A stretch of 31,792 nucleotides of DNA from an uncultured Bdellovibrio sp. (lineage in GTDB: Bacteria; Bdellovibrionota; Bdellovibrionia; Bdellovibrionales; Bdellovibrionaceae). The translations under genes were made by a program, and so were the position numbers. Below are positions 8,225 to 16,180 of the stretch, one piece after another. The notes beneath the pieces are model-generated. The model searched no databases, had not been told where the DNA came from, and saw only the letters and a list, made by a program, of their open reading frames with translations. The stretch is taken from assembly GCF_946478835.1 (NCBI RefSeq), contig NZ_CAMLDV010000023.1, positions 1 to 31,792 on the forward strand. Reading direction: 5' to 3'. Positions within the stretch are counted from its first letter, which is position 1. Each line of letters opens with the position of its first letter.

Positions 8225-9856
8225 TTGAACGACTTACAGAAGTGGATACGCATTCGCAAAGATCTTTACCTGCAAATGAGAAAGCAGGTTCGTCATCGAC
8301 TTGGAGAGGACACTCCCGAGTTGATGCACTACCACAAGGTCTATGATAAGGAATTCTCAAAAAAATGGACCGCTTCAACGAAAGAAGCCTTGTGGGAGCA
8401 AATGGCTCAATCCCAAGTCGTCATGGTGGGGGATTTTCACGCGCTTCATCAATCGCAAAAAGCCCAAGTTCGAATTTTGCGCCATATTCCGAAGGATCGT
8501 AAAATTATTTTGGCCGTTGAGTTTTTTGAGGCGGCAGATCAGGAGAAAATCAATAAATACCTCTCTGGCAAAATTTCTGAGCGGGAATTTCTAAAATCCG
8601 TTCAATGGCAAAGCAAATGGGGATTTCCCTGGGAGCATTATCGTCCCTTGTTGCGATGGGCACAGAAACATAAGATTTCTGTGCAGGGATTAAATAAGAG
8701 CTATAAAAAACGCAACGCTGCGACTTTAAAATCTCGTGATGTTTTTGCCGGGAAAAAAATCGCCGAATTGATTCGTCAGAATCCAGAGCATTTGGTTTTT
8801 GTGATTTACGGTGATTTGCATTTGGCGTCCTCGCACATTCCAAAAGAAATCGAAAATAATCTGGGGAGATCTTTTGGAAAGAAAATTCTGCGTATTTTTC
8901 AGAATGCCGAACAGATTTATTTTCAACTCCTCAATCGTGAACTTGAGGCGACCACAGATCTTGTGCGTATTTCCCAGAATACATTTTGCCTGATGAGTGT
9001 GCCTCCGTGGGTAAAATGGCAGAACTACCTCATGTATCTTGAGCAGGCTTACGATGTGGAACTTGATGACGATGATGATGACGACGACGATTCATTTTTG
9101 GATTACACAGATCATGTGGGTCGTTATGTGAAAATCATCTCTGAGGAATTAGGGCTGCCGGTGACCGACGCGAATTTGTCAGTCTATACCGCTCGCGACA
9201 CCTCGTTTTGGAGTCAGGTGCGCGAGCATTATGACGCTAAAAAACTTCGTTGGATTGAATCTTTAATCGCGGAAGAAATGTCTTTTTATCTGCCGGAAAT
9301 TGGCGCGGCCTATCTGGCTCGCGGCACGGTCAATCATGCGGCTTCTTTAGCGATGCGCTATGTGCATGCGCAAAGTAGCGGGACGAAAAGATTGTTAACC
9401 GAAATGCCGCAAGATTTTTTTGGATTTATCTGGCTTGAGGGTGTCGCTTATTTTGGTTCGAAAATTATCAATCACAAAAGAAAAACAGATACCGTTGCAG
9501 ACATCAAAGCCAGTTTGTCTTCACGAGGACCTTCGGATCTGGGAAAAGAGGCGTTGCAATTGGCTCTTGCGCAGAAAATGCATGAGCTCATGGTGATCAC
9601 CGGTGTGCCTCAACATCGCTTGCAGGCAAATCCACGTAAAAAGTGGAGCTATGTCTTGGCCGCAAATCTTCTGGGTGGAATGTTGGGTGAAAGACTCTAT
9701 GGCGGATATCGAAAAAAAATGATTTCTCCTGCGACGATTGTGAATTTTCTAAAAAAGTCAGTGGATGGCAGCGGATTTAACGTGGCATACTATGATCTCT
9801 TAGAAGTTATTGAGTCATTGCCAGCGCCGTTTCATAGTAAAAGGGAAAAGTTATGA
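8225..9856 (+). CDS. ChaN-like (haem-binding uptake, TIKI/EreA superfamily) domain protein with novel C-terminus
   Basis: Residues about 65-230 match the ChaN/DUF399 pattern: VVMVGDFHALHQSQ, 'ILAVEFFEAADQ', and 'VIYGDLHLASSHIP'. The family includes the iron-regulated lipoprotein ChaN that binds haem, and related TIKI metalloproteases. Here there is no signal peptide, so it should be cytoplasmic. The region 290-543 is not recognised; a run of nine aspartates at about 279-287 links the halves and could bind divalent metal or just be a linker. The start is TTG at 8225, supported by AAGGA at about 8213-8217; no upstream ATG is in frame. The next gene overlaps by ATGA, so the pair is co-translated. 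Confidence 0.8.
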   Translation: MNDLQKWIRIRKDLYLQMRKQVRHRLGEDTPELMHYHKVYDKEFSKKWTASTKEALWEQMAQSQVVMVGDFHALHQSQKAQVRILRHIPKDRKIILAVEFFEAADQEKINKYLSGKISEREFLKSVQWQSKWGFPWEHYRPLLRWAQKHKISVQGLNKSYKKRNAATLKSRDVFAGKKIAELIRQNPEHLVFVIYGDLHLASSHIPKEIENNLGRSFGKKILRIFQNAEQIYFQLLNRELEATTDLVRISQNTFCLMSVPPWVKWQNYLMYLEQAYDVELDDDDDDDDDSFLDYTDHVGRYVKIISEELGLPVTDANLSVYTARDTSFWSQVREHYDAKKLRWIESLIAEEMSFYLPEIGAAYLARGTVNHAASLAMRYVHAQSSGTKRLLTEMPQDFFGFIWLEGVAYFGSKIINHKRKTDTVADIKASLSSRGPSDLGKEALQLALAQKMHELMVITGVPQHRLQANPRKKWSYVLAANLLGGMLGERLYGGYRKKMISPATIVNFLKKSVDGSGFNVAYYDLLEVIESLPAPFHSKREKL

Positions 9857-10281
9857 AGAACGTTTCTTGGTACTACAACCTGAATTTAAAACCGCAAGGT
9901 CCTTTGAGTTTTGAAGAAATGCGCGCGCGTATTCATCGCGGAGAGGTGGGTCCTTACGATTTGATTTCAAATGATGCGGATGGCTCATGGAGACCGGCTT
10001 GTGAGTGGGGTGTTTTTGAAGTCACGTTGTTTCCGGCAACTCAAGCTTTCATGCAGGGGCAAGATATTGTTGAAGACGAAAAAGAATGGGTTCTTTTAGT
10101 TCCTGCCGTCGATGGCAAAGGTGTTTTGCAAGAAGGCCCTTTTTCAGTTCGCGAAATTCGCGAGGCCTTGCAAAATCACTCTGTGAATGGTCAGCAGTAT
10201 GTTTGGAAGTCGGGTCTCAGCGGTTGGTGTCGTATCAAAGACAGACCCGAATTTGCAGCACTAGTTGAGAGCGTCCTTTAA
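9853..10281 (+). CDS. GYF_2 domain protein, two tandem copies
   Basis: The 142-residue protein has a clear GYF_2 (DUF4339-type) domain at about 5-50: WYYNLNLKPQGPLSFEEMRA followed by a G-x-V-x-P-x-D-L segment and W-R-P-A. A second, more diverged copy lies at about 78-135 (LLVPAVDGKG, 'EGPFSVREIREAL', 'VWKSGLSGWCRI'). These small domains usually bind proline-rich peptides or act as adaptor modules. The gene overlaps the ChaN-like gene by four bases (ATGA), which suggests the two proteins act together. Its 3' end runs 21 bp into the convergent HU gene. Confidence 0.8.
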   Translation: MKNVSWYYNLNLKPQGPLSFEEMRARIHRGEVGPYDLISNDADGSWRPACEWGVFEVTLFPATQAFMQGQDIVEDEKEWVLLVPAVDGKGVLQEGPFSVREIREALQNHSVNGQQYVWKSGLSGWCRIKDRPEFAALVESVL

Positions 10282-10533
10282 ATCTTTTCCCGGTTTAAAG
10301 CGCGGAACATAGGCGCTGGGAATTTTCACCGTTTCACCGGTTTTAGGATTACGGCCTTGGCGTGGTTTGCGGGCGCTGCGAGAGAAAGTGCCGAAACCCA
10401 CAAGCTTCACTTCGTCGCCTTTTTTCAAGGCTTCTTGAATAACTTTAAGTGTGGCATCGAGGATTTGTTCTGATTGGCTTTTGGTAGTCTTTGTTTTTTC
10501 AGCAACGAGTTCAACCAACTGAGCTTTGTTCAT
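10261..10533 (-). CDS. hup: HU-family DNA-binding protein
   Basis: This is a typical 90-residue HU: MNKAQLVELVAEKTKTTKSQ, the core VGFGTFSRSARKPRQGRNPK with the DNA-inserting proline in 'GRNPKTGE', and 'VPRFKPGKDLKDAL' at the end. HU bends and compacts DNA. ATG 10533 gives the usual N-terminus; a GTG two codons earlier (10539) is also possible because AAGGA lies just upstream of both. The gene is divergent from the secreted protein at 10708 and its tail overlaps the GYF_2 gene on the other strand by 21 bp. Confidence 0.95.
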   Translation of the reverse strand: MNKAQLVELVAEKTKTTKSQSEQILDATLKVIQEALKKGDEVKLVGFGTFSRSARKPRQGRNPKTGETVKIPSAYVPRFKPGKDLKDALN

Positions 10534-10562
10534 GGGCACTTGTCCTTAACTCAAAGAATCCT

Positions 10563-10591
10563 AACCTAGAATTCTGAGCGAAGATGGTCAA
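10563..10591 (-). promoter_or_regulatory. Possible promoter of the HU gene
   Basis: On the minus strand TTGACC (plus positions 10586-10591) is followed after 17 bases by TAGGTT (10563-10568). The -35 matches five of six consensus bases but the -10 only three. The spacing and position before the HU start are right. Confidence 0.35.
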
Positions 10592-10707
10592 GATAAATGC
10601 TGGTGCGCAGTCTAGGATGTGATGCAGAAAAGCTTATTAATGTTAAGTATCATGGATCTTTTTAAGGTACGCTTCTTTAATATAGACAAACATCCTGGAG
10701 GTTTGCA

Positions 10708-11421
10708 GTGACAGTTCTTATTGCGCTTCTCATGCCTTTGTTCAGCTTTTCCCAAGACGCAACCACAAGTGCAACACTTTATGATTTGAAATCCAATCAG
10801 GCGAAAAAACTTTACACTCTGGACGTGCAGTTAAGCGCTCAGGATGACGGTATCCACAGTAAGGCGACTTATAAAGATATCGATGGGAAAGAAGTCGTTC
10901 GCGAAGACGGTGTGGTTAAAGGGGCGCAAGTTCTACGCTATGAAATCAATCAAGGGCAGACTCAAGAAAAAGGACGCTTCGTTGTTGATGGAGATCTGAT
11001 TCGCTTTGAGTACGAAGGAAAAGGAAAGAAGAAAAACGCCGAAGAAAAAATCAAAGGCCCTCTTCTTTCAACAGCCAACTTTAACGCTTTTGTCAGAGAG
11101 AATTGGGATAAATTAAACACCGGTAAAGGGATGGACGTCCGCTTCGCTGTTTGGGATCGTCTTGAAACGGTGGGTTTTACTTTGCAAAAAATGGGTGAAG
11201 TTGAAAAAGGCGGCGATAAGTGGATGGAGCTTCGCATGAAACCGACAAGTTTTATTATTGCCGCTTTGGTGGATCCTATTTTCTTGTGGTATGCGCAGTC
11301 GGATAAAAAGTTGATGTTGATGAAAGGCCGCGTGGCTCCGAAGCAATTGAAGGACGGGAAGTGGAAGGATCTCGATGCGGAAGCGGTCTATACCTATGAC
11401 CAGAAGGCTGTCTCAAAATAA
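10708..11421 (+). CDS. Secreted protein of unknown function
   Basis: The 237-residue protein starts with GTG, well supported by GGAGG seven bases upstream, and has a short signal peptide (about 1-15, ending near 'LFSFSQ'). The mature part is beta-rich with lysine/glycine turns ('YEGKGKKKNAEEKIKG') and 'ELRMKPTSFIIAALVDPIFLWYAQSDKKLMLMKGRV', which recalls the late strands of DUF3108-type periplasmic proteins, though I cannot assign it. There are no cysteines. It may be first in a run of envelope genes with the TPR and FecR-like genes, but a possible own promoter for those lies in between. Confidence 0.75.
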   Translation: MTVLIALLMPLFSFSQDATTSATLYDLKSNQAKKLYTLDVQLSAQDDGIHSKATYKDIDGKEVVREDGVVKGAQVLRYEINQGQTQEKGRFVVDGDLIRFEYEGKGKKKNAEEKIKGPLLSTANFNAFVRENWDKLNTGKGMDVRFAVWDRLETVGFTLQKMGEVEKGGDKWMELRMKPTSFIIAALVDPIFLWYAQSDKKLMLMKGRVAPKQLKDGKWKDLDAEAVYTYDQKAVSK

Positions 11422-11425
11422 AACA

Positions 11426-11462
11426 GTCTCAATTTTTATCGGTTTTTGCCGATAAGTGAGAC
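11426..11462 (+). promoter_or_regulatory. FliA (sigma-28)-like promoter inside a palindrome before the TPR gene
   Basis: TCAATTTT (11429-11436), an 11-base spacer, and GCCGATAA (11448-11455) match the flagellar sigma factor consensus TAAAGTTT-N11-GCCGATAA at 6 of 8 and 8 of 8 bases. The start of transcription would fall within about seven bases of the ATG at 11463, giving an almost leaderless mRNA. This fits the lack of a Shine-Dalgarno sequence. The same bases form a hairpin: TTATCGG with CCGATAA, and outside it GTCTCA (11426-11431) with TGAGAC (11457-11462). The palindrome is thus either an operator, an RNA structure, or chance symmetry around the promoter. Confidence 0.45.
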
Positions 11463-12143
11463 ATGAAGAATCAAAACTCTTTATTCGTTGTTTTCTGTTT
11501 GTGTCTGACAGTAGGAATCATGGCTGCTTATGCGGGCTTTGTTGGACACTTTAATGGTCACGATCAGTACGAATTGCGCTTGGCTCAATTGCAAAAACAA
11601 GTGGAAAAAGAAAAGTTTAACAATGCTCTTTTAACTTATCAGTTAAAAGATTTTCAGCAGTCTGTCGCCCAAGTTCTTCCTGATGATAAAAAACTTCAAG
11701 CAAACTATGAGCTTCGTAATTTTGCGGCGGTCGTAAGATCGCCAGCGAGTGAAGATGCTATTGATTTGTCTGCGGTTCTCTATGAAAAGGGAAAGAAGTA
11801 CTTTAACGATAAAGACTATGACAAAGCGATCAAAGAGTTTAACGGTCTTTTAGATAAATTCCCTTTGTCTCAGCATGGTGTTGAGGCGCATTTCTTTATT
11901 GCTGAGAGCTACTTCTTAAAGAAAGATTTCCGCAGCAGTCTTACTGAAATCGACAATATGGTGACTCAGTTTCCACAGCACGATTTGACGGGATTTATTC
12001 TTTTAAGAATGGGTCAAATCAGCGAGTTGAACAATCAAACAGAAGAAGCCTCTGAGATCTATAAAACTGTTTCTAAAAACTTCAAGAACGAAGACCTCAA
12101 GAAGCAGGCTAGAAAACTTGCGCAAAGTGTTGAGTACCGATGA
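11463..12143 (+). CDS. Membrane-anchored TPR protein, CpoB/YbgF-like
   Basis: The 226-residue protein has an uncleaved N-terminal membrane anchor (about 6-26), a short coiled coil at about 35-65 ('LRLAQLQKQVEKEKFNNALL'), then TPR repeats at about 103-220 ('YEKGKKYFNDKDYDKAIKEF', 'AHFFIAESYFLKKDFRSSL', 'LLRMGQISELNNQTEEASEIY'). This coil-plus-TPR layout is that of CpoB/YbgF, which couples the Tol system to peptidoglycan synthesis. Here the anchor replaces a cleaved signal and no tol genes are near, so the function is open. It shares a 4-base overlap with the FecR-like gene. Confidence 0.8.
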   Translation: MKNQNSLFVVFCLCLTVGIMAAYAGFVGHFNGHDQYELRLAQLQKQVEKEKFNNALLTYQLKDFQQSVAQVLPDDKKLQANYELRNFAAVVRSPASEDAIDLSAVLYEKGKKYFNDKDYDKAIKEFNGLLDKFPLSQHGVEAHFFIAESYFLKKDFRSSLTEIDNMVTQFPQHDLTGFILLRMGQISELNNQTEEASEIYKTVSKNFKNEDLKKQARKLAQSVEYR

Positions 12144-12877
12144 AAAAGTGGGTTCGTCTAGCACTCTTTTTATTAGCTTTTCAAATGGAAGTCCGAGTGC
12201 GCGCTTCTGGCGAAGTGATGCAGCAGCCGTCGGCTTGTCTTAAATCAAAAGAGACTTGTGCGATTCAGGTGACGGGCTCTGGATTTCATCTTCTTCAAGA
12301 TTCCTTAAAAATTCACGCCAGCGAAGGAGCGACACTGGTTCGCCTTTCTAATACGCAATGGCGTTTTGTTAAAGGCGCCTTGTGGATAGAAAAAGGAGCG
12401 AATGTCGAAGTCGAAACGCTTTATGGCAGCTTGAAAGCCAGTCAAGGACAGTACTGGGTGGTTGAACAAGGTGATCAGGTTTTGATTCGTAATGTTGACG
12501 CGACGTTAACGGTGACTTTGCGTGACGGAAAGTCCTTGGAAGTTCCTGAAGGTTTTGAATTTTGGATTTCCGGAATGAACTCAAAAGGTGTTTCTAGTTA
12601 CGGCATGATCCAACCCATTGATATGAAAAATCATCTTCCTTTGTGGAATTCTTTATATCGCGGAAGCAAAGAAGACTTCGTGAAAGAGGTCACTCATTTG
12701 CGCGCCAATTGGGGAGACCTTACTGAAAAAAGCAGTTTGATTTACAAAACTGTGGTTCAGCGTGAAATCGCGTCTGAGCTTGCAAAGCAGAAGATCGTCG
12801 AGCAAAAAAAGCAACGTCTGGAAGCAGAGCGCCGCCAGGTGAAAGAACTTTACCGCCAAAGAGTCTTTGAACGCTAG
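12140..12877 (+). CDS. Secreted FecR-like domain protein
   Basis: The 245 residues start with a signal peptide (about 1-22). Residues about 45-150 resemble a FecR domain: a beta sandwich with 'GATLVRLSNTQWRFVKGALWIE', 'TLYGSLKASQGQYWVVEQGDQVLIRNVDATLTVTL' broken into short strands, and 'GKSLEVPEGFEFWI'. In this context FecR domains are often periplasmic surface or peptidoglycan-associated modules, not iron regulators. The last 45 residues are a charged helix rich in Arg, Lys, Glu and Gln. ATGA overlap with the TPR gene means coupled translation and probably a shared complex. No membrane anchor follows the signal. Confidence 0.75.
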   Translation: MKKWVRLALFLLAFQMEVRVRASGEVMQQPSACLKSKETCAIQVTGSGFHLLQDSLKIHASEGATLVRLSNTQWRFVKGALWIEKGANVEVETLYGSLKASQGQYWVVEQGDQVLIRNVDATLTVTLRDGKSLEVPEGFEFWISGMNSKGVSSYGMIQPIDMKNHLPLWNSLYRGSKEDFVKEVTHLRANWGDLTEKSSLIYKTVVQREIASELAKQKIVEQKKQRLEAERRQVKELYRQRVFER

Positions 12878-12927
12878 ACTTCGGTCTTAATTTTAAATTC
12901 CCATGAATGTGAATTGAAGTTTCTTGT

Positions 12928-12959
12928 CAGGCCTCATGTTAATCTGAGGTCTGGGAGGA
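12928..12959 (+). promoter_or_regulatory. Leader hairpin abutting the ribosome binding site
   Basis: CAGGCCTCA (12928-12936) pairs with TGAGGTCTG (12945-12953) with one G-T pair and an 8-base loop. The strong site GGGAGGA (12953-12959) begins at its foot, five bases before ATG 12964. With no T-tract it is not a normal terminator. It could protect or tune the message for the coiled-coil protein. Confidence 0.45.
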
Positions 12960-12963
12960 TAGG

Positions 12964-14640
12964 ATGTCTTCTATTTCATCATCGGATCGCTCGCGTCAGG
13001 ACGAACAAATTCGCCAAACTCGTGAAGAGTATGAGAATCGCGAAAGTGAAAACACCAAACGTCGTAACGCGGAAATCAAGCGTCTTGAAAAACGTCATAA
13101 CGACGAAATCCGTAATATCACTGAAAATTATGAAGATCGCATCGCGGAATTGAAAGACCGCAATCGCGAAACTATGAATGACAAAGACTTTGAAAACAAT
13201 CGCAAGATTGAAGAGGTTCGTCAGACCTACCGCGAAGCTTTGCGCAATAAAACAGAAGACGCTTACAACGCCCGTCAAATTCAAAAAGAAAGTTACGAAG
13301 GGGCTCTTCGTAAGCAAAAAGAAGTGTCTGAGTCGCAACGTGAAAACGTCACAAGCCAGCTGAACAATGAGATTGCGTCTCGTGACCAACAATTCCGCGA
13401 TGCCGCTGAAGAAAACCGTCTTAAATCCCAAGAAGCTATTAAAAATAACGCGCGCAAGTTGAATGATGCGCATGAAAAAGAAAAAGATGCGATGTTGAAT
13501 AGCTATCAGGAAATGTCGCAAGCAAAAGAACGTAATGCACGGGAAATGCGTAAGTCTTACGAATCTCGGTTGAACGCCAGTGAGCGTCAGCGTGAAGCTG
13601 ATAACGCTCGTTGGTCGCAAAAATATGTCGATACCGTGAACAATAAGAATGAAGAGTTCGGCGACAATATTCGTATGAAGCAAATGATTATGAACGAAGA
13701 GCGTGAGGCGATCCGTGGTAAGTATGAAAATGCTTTAGATCAGAAAACAGCGGCCATCGACTCTCAAAACGAAGAGTTTCGTGATTCTGTGAATGATCGT
13801 GTGAATTCGCAAATTCGTTCCCGCGACAGTCAGATTCAGCGCTTAAGCAGTAAGCTTAATAATGAAATGTCTAAGAATGAACGTTTGCGCGGAATTGAGC
13901 GTCGCAACCTTACAAATGCGTATGAAAAACGCATGAATTTGGTGAATGAACAACGTGAAAATGCCGTGGATCATATGAAGGATCTTAACGATGAACGTAT
14001 CGGTAAGGTTTTGGATGAAAATAGCAAGCTTTTGCGTAATGCCGACCGCGAAAATAAATCGCAGGTGAGTATTATGAATGCCCGCCATCGTGAAGAGCGC
14101 GAGAACTTGATTCAACAGCATAAGGATCAGGTGACCCAGGTTTCTAACAATGCCGAGGGTCGTGTGCAAAAGATTTTGGATCTAACTAATAAGAACCAAG
14201 ATCAAATGGGTAAGTATTATTCGGACTCTTTAGAGACGATGAAAACAAACTACATGGACCGCATGGATGTGTATCGCGATAAAACCGTCGCCGATCAAGT
14301 TGCGACGAATAAAGTTATGACGGAGCGGTTTAGAAATATGGAAACCAATTTCAACTCCAAGCTTGAACAAACAGTGAAGAACTATGAGGACAAGTTGGCT
14401 CAGTTGAAAGAAGGTCAAGATCGAGAGATCAAACGCCTTGAGAATCTATATTCGCAACGTTCTGGTGATCGCGAGAAGGCTGCCAAGATGGAAAAAGAGT
14501 CTTTGGCTATGAAGTATGAAGCTAAAATTGCTCAACTCAACGAATCACACCAAGATCAGTTGGATAGAATGAATAGACGCCATCAGGAAGATATGCAAAA
14601 CTTATCTGTGAAGATGAGTTCATATAGCAGGAAGGCGTAG
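12964..14640 (+). CDS. Large charged coiled-coil protein
   Basis: The 558 residues are almost wholly Glu/Arg/Asn/Lys/Gln-rich helix with repeating patterns such as 'R(E/D)xxx(R/N)xx(E/D)', no signal peptide, no cysteine and no membrane segment. Methionine and asparagine are unusually common in the second half. It probably forms a long cytoplasmic rod or filament. Bdellovibrio has a described intermediate-filament-like coiled-coil protein (Ccrp) that protects cell shape; this could be a relative, but coiled coils are hard to place by eye. A strong Shine-Dalgarno sequence precedes it. Only four bases separate it from pyruvate kinase, so the two are probably co-transcribed. Confidence 0.75.
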   Translation: MSSISSSDRSRQDEQIRQTREEYENRESENTKRRNAEIKRLEKRHNDEIRNITENYEDRIAELKDRNRETMNDKDFENNRKIEEVRQTYREALRNKTEDAYNARQIQKESYEGALRKQKEVSESQRENVTSQLNNEIASRDQQFRDAAEENRLKSQEAIKNNARKLNDAHEKEKDAMLNSYQEMSQAKERNAREMRKSYESRLNASERQREADNARWSQKYVDTVNNKNEEFGDNIRMKQMIMNEEREAIRGKYENALDQKTAAIDSQNEEFRDSVNDRVNSQIRSRDSQIQRLSSKLNNEMSKNERLRGIERRNLTNAYEKRMNLVNEQRENAVDHMKDLNDERIGKVLDENSKLLRNADRENKSQVSIMNARHREERENLIQQHKDQVTQVSNNAEGRVQKILDLTNKNQDQMGKYYSDSLETMKTNYMDRMDVYRDKTVADQVATNKVMTERFRNMETNFNSKLEQTVKNYEDKLAQLKEGQDREIKRLENLYSQRSGDREKAAKMEKESLAMKYEAKIAQLNESHQDQLDRMNRRHQEDMQNLSVKMSSYSRKA

Positions 14641-14644
14641 AGGA

Positions 14645-16132
14645 ATGTTAGCGGATCGTCGTGCAAAAATTGTGGCCACAATCGGGCCTGCGACTCGTGA
14701 TGAAAAAAATCTAGAAAAAGCAATCAAGGCGGGCATGAACGTGGCTCGCCTTAACTTTTCCCATGGAAGCCATGAAGATCACCTCAAAGTGATTCATAGT
14801 CTTCGCAAACTGACCCAGGAACTTAAAGCTCCTGTGGCAATTCTTCAAGATTTGCAAGGACCTAAAATCCGTGTTGGAAAGTTTGAAAACGGCCTTATCG
14901 AAATCAAGCCTGGCGAAAAGGTTGTGATTACGACGGCGGCGGTTTTAGGAAAACCGGGTCTAATTCCTTCCGATTTTAAAGAACTTCCTTTGGCTTGTTC
15001 TATCGGCACTAAAATTCTTCTTGATGATGGTCTTTTGGAGCTGAAGGTGCTTCAAGTGCGTGGAGAAGAAGTTGATGCTGAAGTGGTTTACGGCGGAATT
15101 TTAAAAGACCGCAAAGGTATGAACTTGCCGGGCGTAAATCTGCCAGTGGACTGCATGACGCCGAAGGATCTTGAAGATCTTGAATTCGGTCTTAATAACA
15201 AAGTGGATTATGTAGCGTTGAGTTTTGTTCGTCACGCCCGTGACATTCGTAAACTTCGTGAATTGATTGAAGCTAAAAAATCTTCAGCGAAAATCGTGGC
15301 GAAAATTGAAATGGTGGAAGCTCTAGAAAATCTTGAAGAGATCTGCCGTTTAAGTGACGTAGTGATGGTGGCGCGAGGCGATTTGGCAGTGGAAGTCGGG
15401 CAAAGCCGTTTGCCGGGGTTCCAAAAACGTATCATCCAGGTTTGTAACCAGTTAGGTAAACCGGTTATCACGGCGACACAGATGCTTGATAGCATGGTTG
15501 AAAATCCTCGTCCAACAAGAGCCGAGATCACCGACGTGGCCAATGCCGTTTTGGACGGCTCAGATGCGTTGATGCTTTCAGCGGAATCAGCAAGTGGAAA
15601 GTATCCATTTAGATGTATTCGTACGATGCACGAAATTATCACGGAAGTGGAAAACAACGAGGAAGAGTATTACAAAATTTCTCTCGAGAATGAATTCCTA
15701 AGTGCGCCGGCAGCGATTGCAGCGAGTGCTTCGTTGAGCGCTTTGAAATTAAATGCAACAGCAATTATCTGTCTTACAACGTCAGGTAAAACAGCGAATA
15801 TCATTTCAAGCTTCCGTCCGCGTGCGCGTGTGATTTCAATCACTCAGCATATGGATGTTTTAAATTCGATGGAAATGATGTGGGGAATTCAAACTCACGT
15901 TATTAAATCTTATAAAACGATGGAAGATATTCTTACTCAGGTTGATCAGTTGATGGTGACTCATGGTTTAGCAAAAACCGGCGACCGCGTGATTTTAACT
16001 TTGGGACAGCCGATTGCTCAAGGTGCAAAAACCAATTCAATCTATGTGCATACGGTGAACGGGGAGCAGTACTCAAAACTTCCTGACAGCCAGTTGCCTT
16101 TAAGATGTCAGACTATTCCAAATGTAGAATAA
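14645..16132 (+). CDS. pyk: Pyruvate kinase
   Basis: Pyruvate kinase makes pyruvate and ATP from phosphoenolpyruvate and ADP in the last step of glycolysis. The 495-residue protein has RRAKIVATIGPA at the start, R35-x-N37-x-S39-H40 for nucleotide and potassium binding, K220-x-E222 in the signature VAKIEMVEAL, and D246 in MVARGDLAVE. The C-terminal regulatory domain is complete, with a longer tail after the usual end. The start ATG has AGAGGA overlapping the upstream stop. A strong bidirectional terminator follows. The link with a cytoskeleton-like coiled-coil gene is unusual. Confidence 0.97.
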   Translation: MLADRRAKIVATIGPATRDEKNLEKAIKAGMNVARLNFSHGSHEDHLKVIHSLRKLTQELKAPVAILQDLQGPKIRVGKFENGLIEIKPGEKVVITTAAVLGKPGLIPSDFKELPLACSIGTKILLDDGLLELKVLQVRGEEVDAEVVYGGILKDRKGMNLPGVNLPVDCMTPKDLEDLEFGLNNKVDYVALSFVRHARDIRKLRELIEAKKSSAKIVAKIEMVEALENLEEICRLSDVVMVARGDLAVEVGQSRLPGFQKRIIQVCNQLGKPVITATQMLDSMVENPRPTRAEITDVANAVLDGSDALMLSAESASGKYPFRCIRTMHEIITEVENNEEEYYKISLENEFLSAPAAIAASASLSALKLNATAIICLTTSGKTANIISSFRPRARVISITQHMDVLNSMEMMWGIQTHVIKSYKTMEDILTQVDQLMVTHGLAKTGDRVILTLGQPIAQGAKTNSIYVHTVNGEQYSKLPDSQLPLRCQTIPNVE

Positions 16133-16159
16133 AAAAGGGAGCTTAAAGCTCCCTTTTTT
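16131..16159. terminator. Bidirectional terminator between pyk and the fibre gene
   Basis: AAAAAAGGGAGCT (16131-16143) pairs perfectly with AGCTCCCTTTTTT (16147-16159) around a TAA loop. The run of A on one side and T on the other lets it stop transcription from both strands: pyk on plus and the fibre gene on minus. Confidence 0.93.
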
Positions 16160-16180
16160 AGTTTTTAATTCTCGAAGATT

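Noticed and set aside
9065..9092. GAT/GAC run in the ChaN-like gene, as a phase-variable microsatellite
   Set aside because: The run is short, mixes GAT and GAC codons, and any change by whole codons would leave the frame open.
12979..13683. A 234-codon open frame antisense to the coiled-coil gene, hydrophobic in content
   Set aside because: It is the mirror of Glu/Lys/Arg-rich codons, which read as Phe/Leu/Ser on the other strand. No ribosome binding site and no domain.
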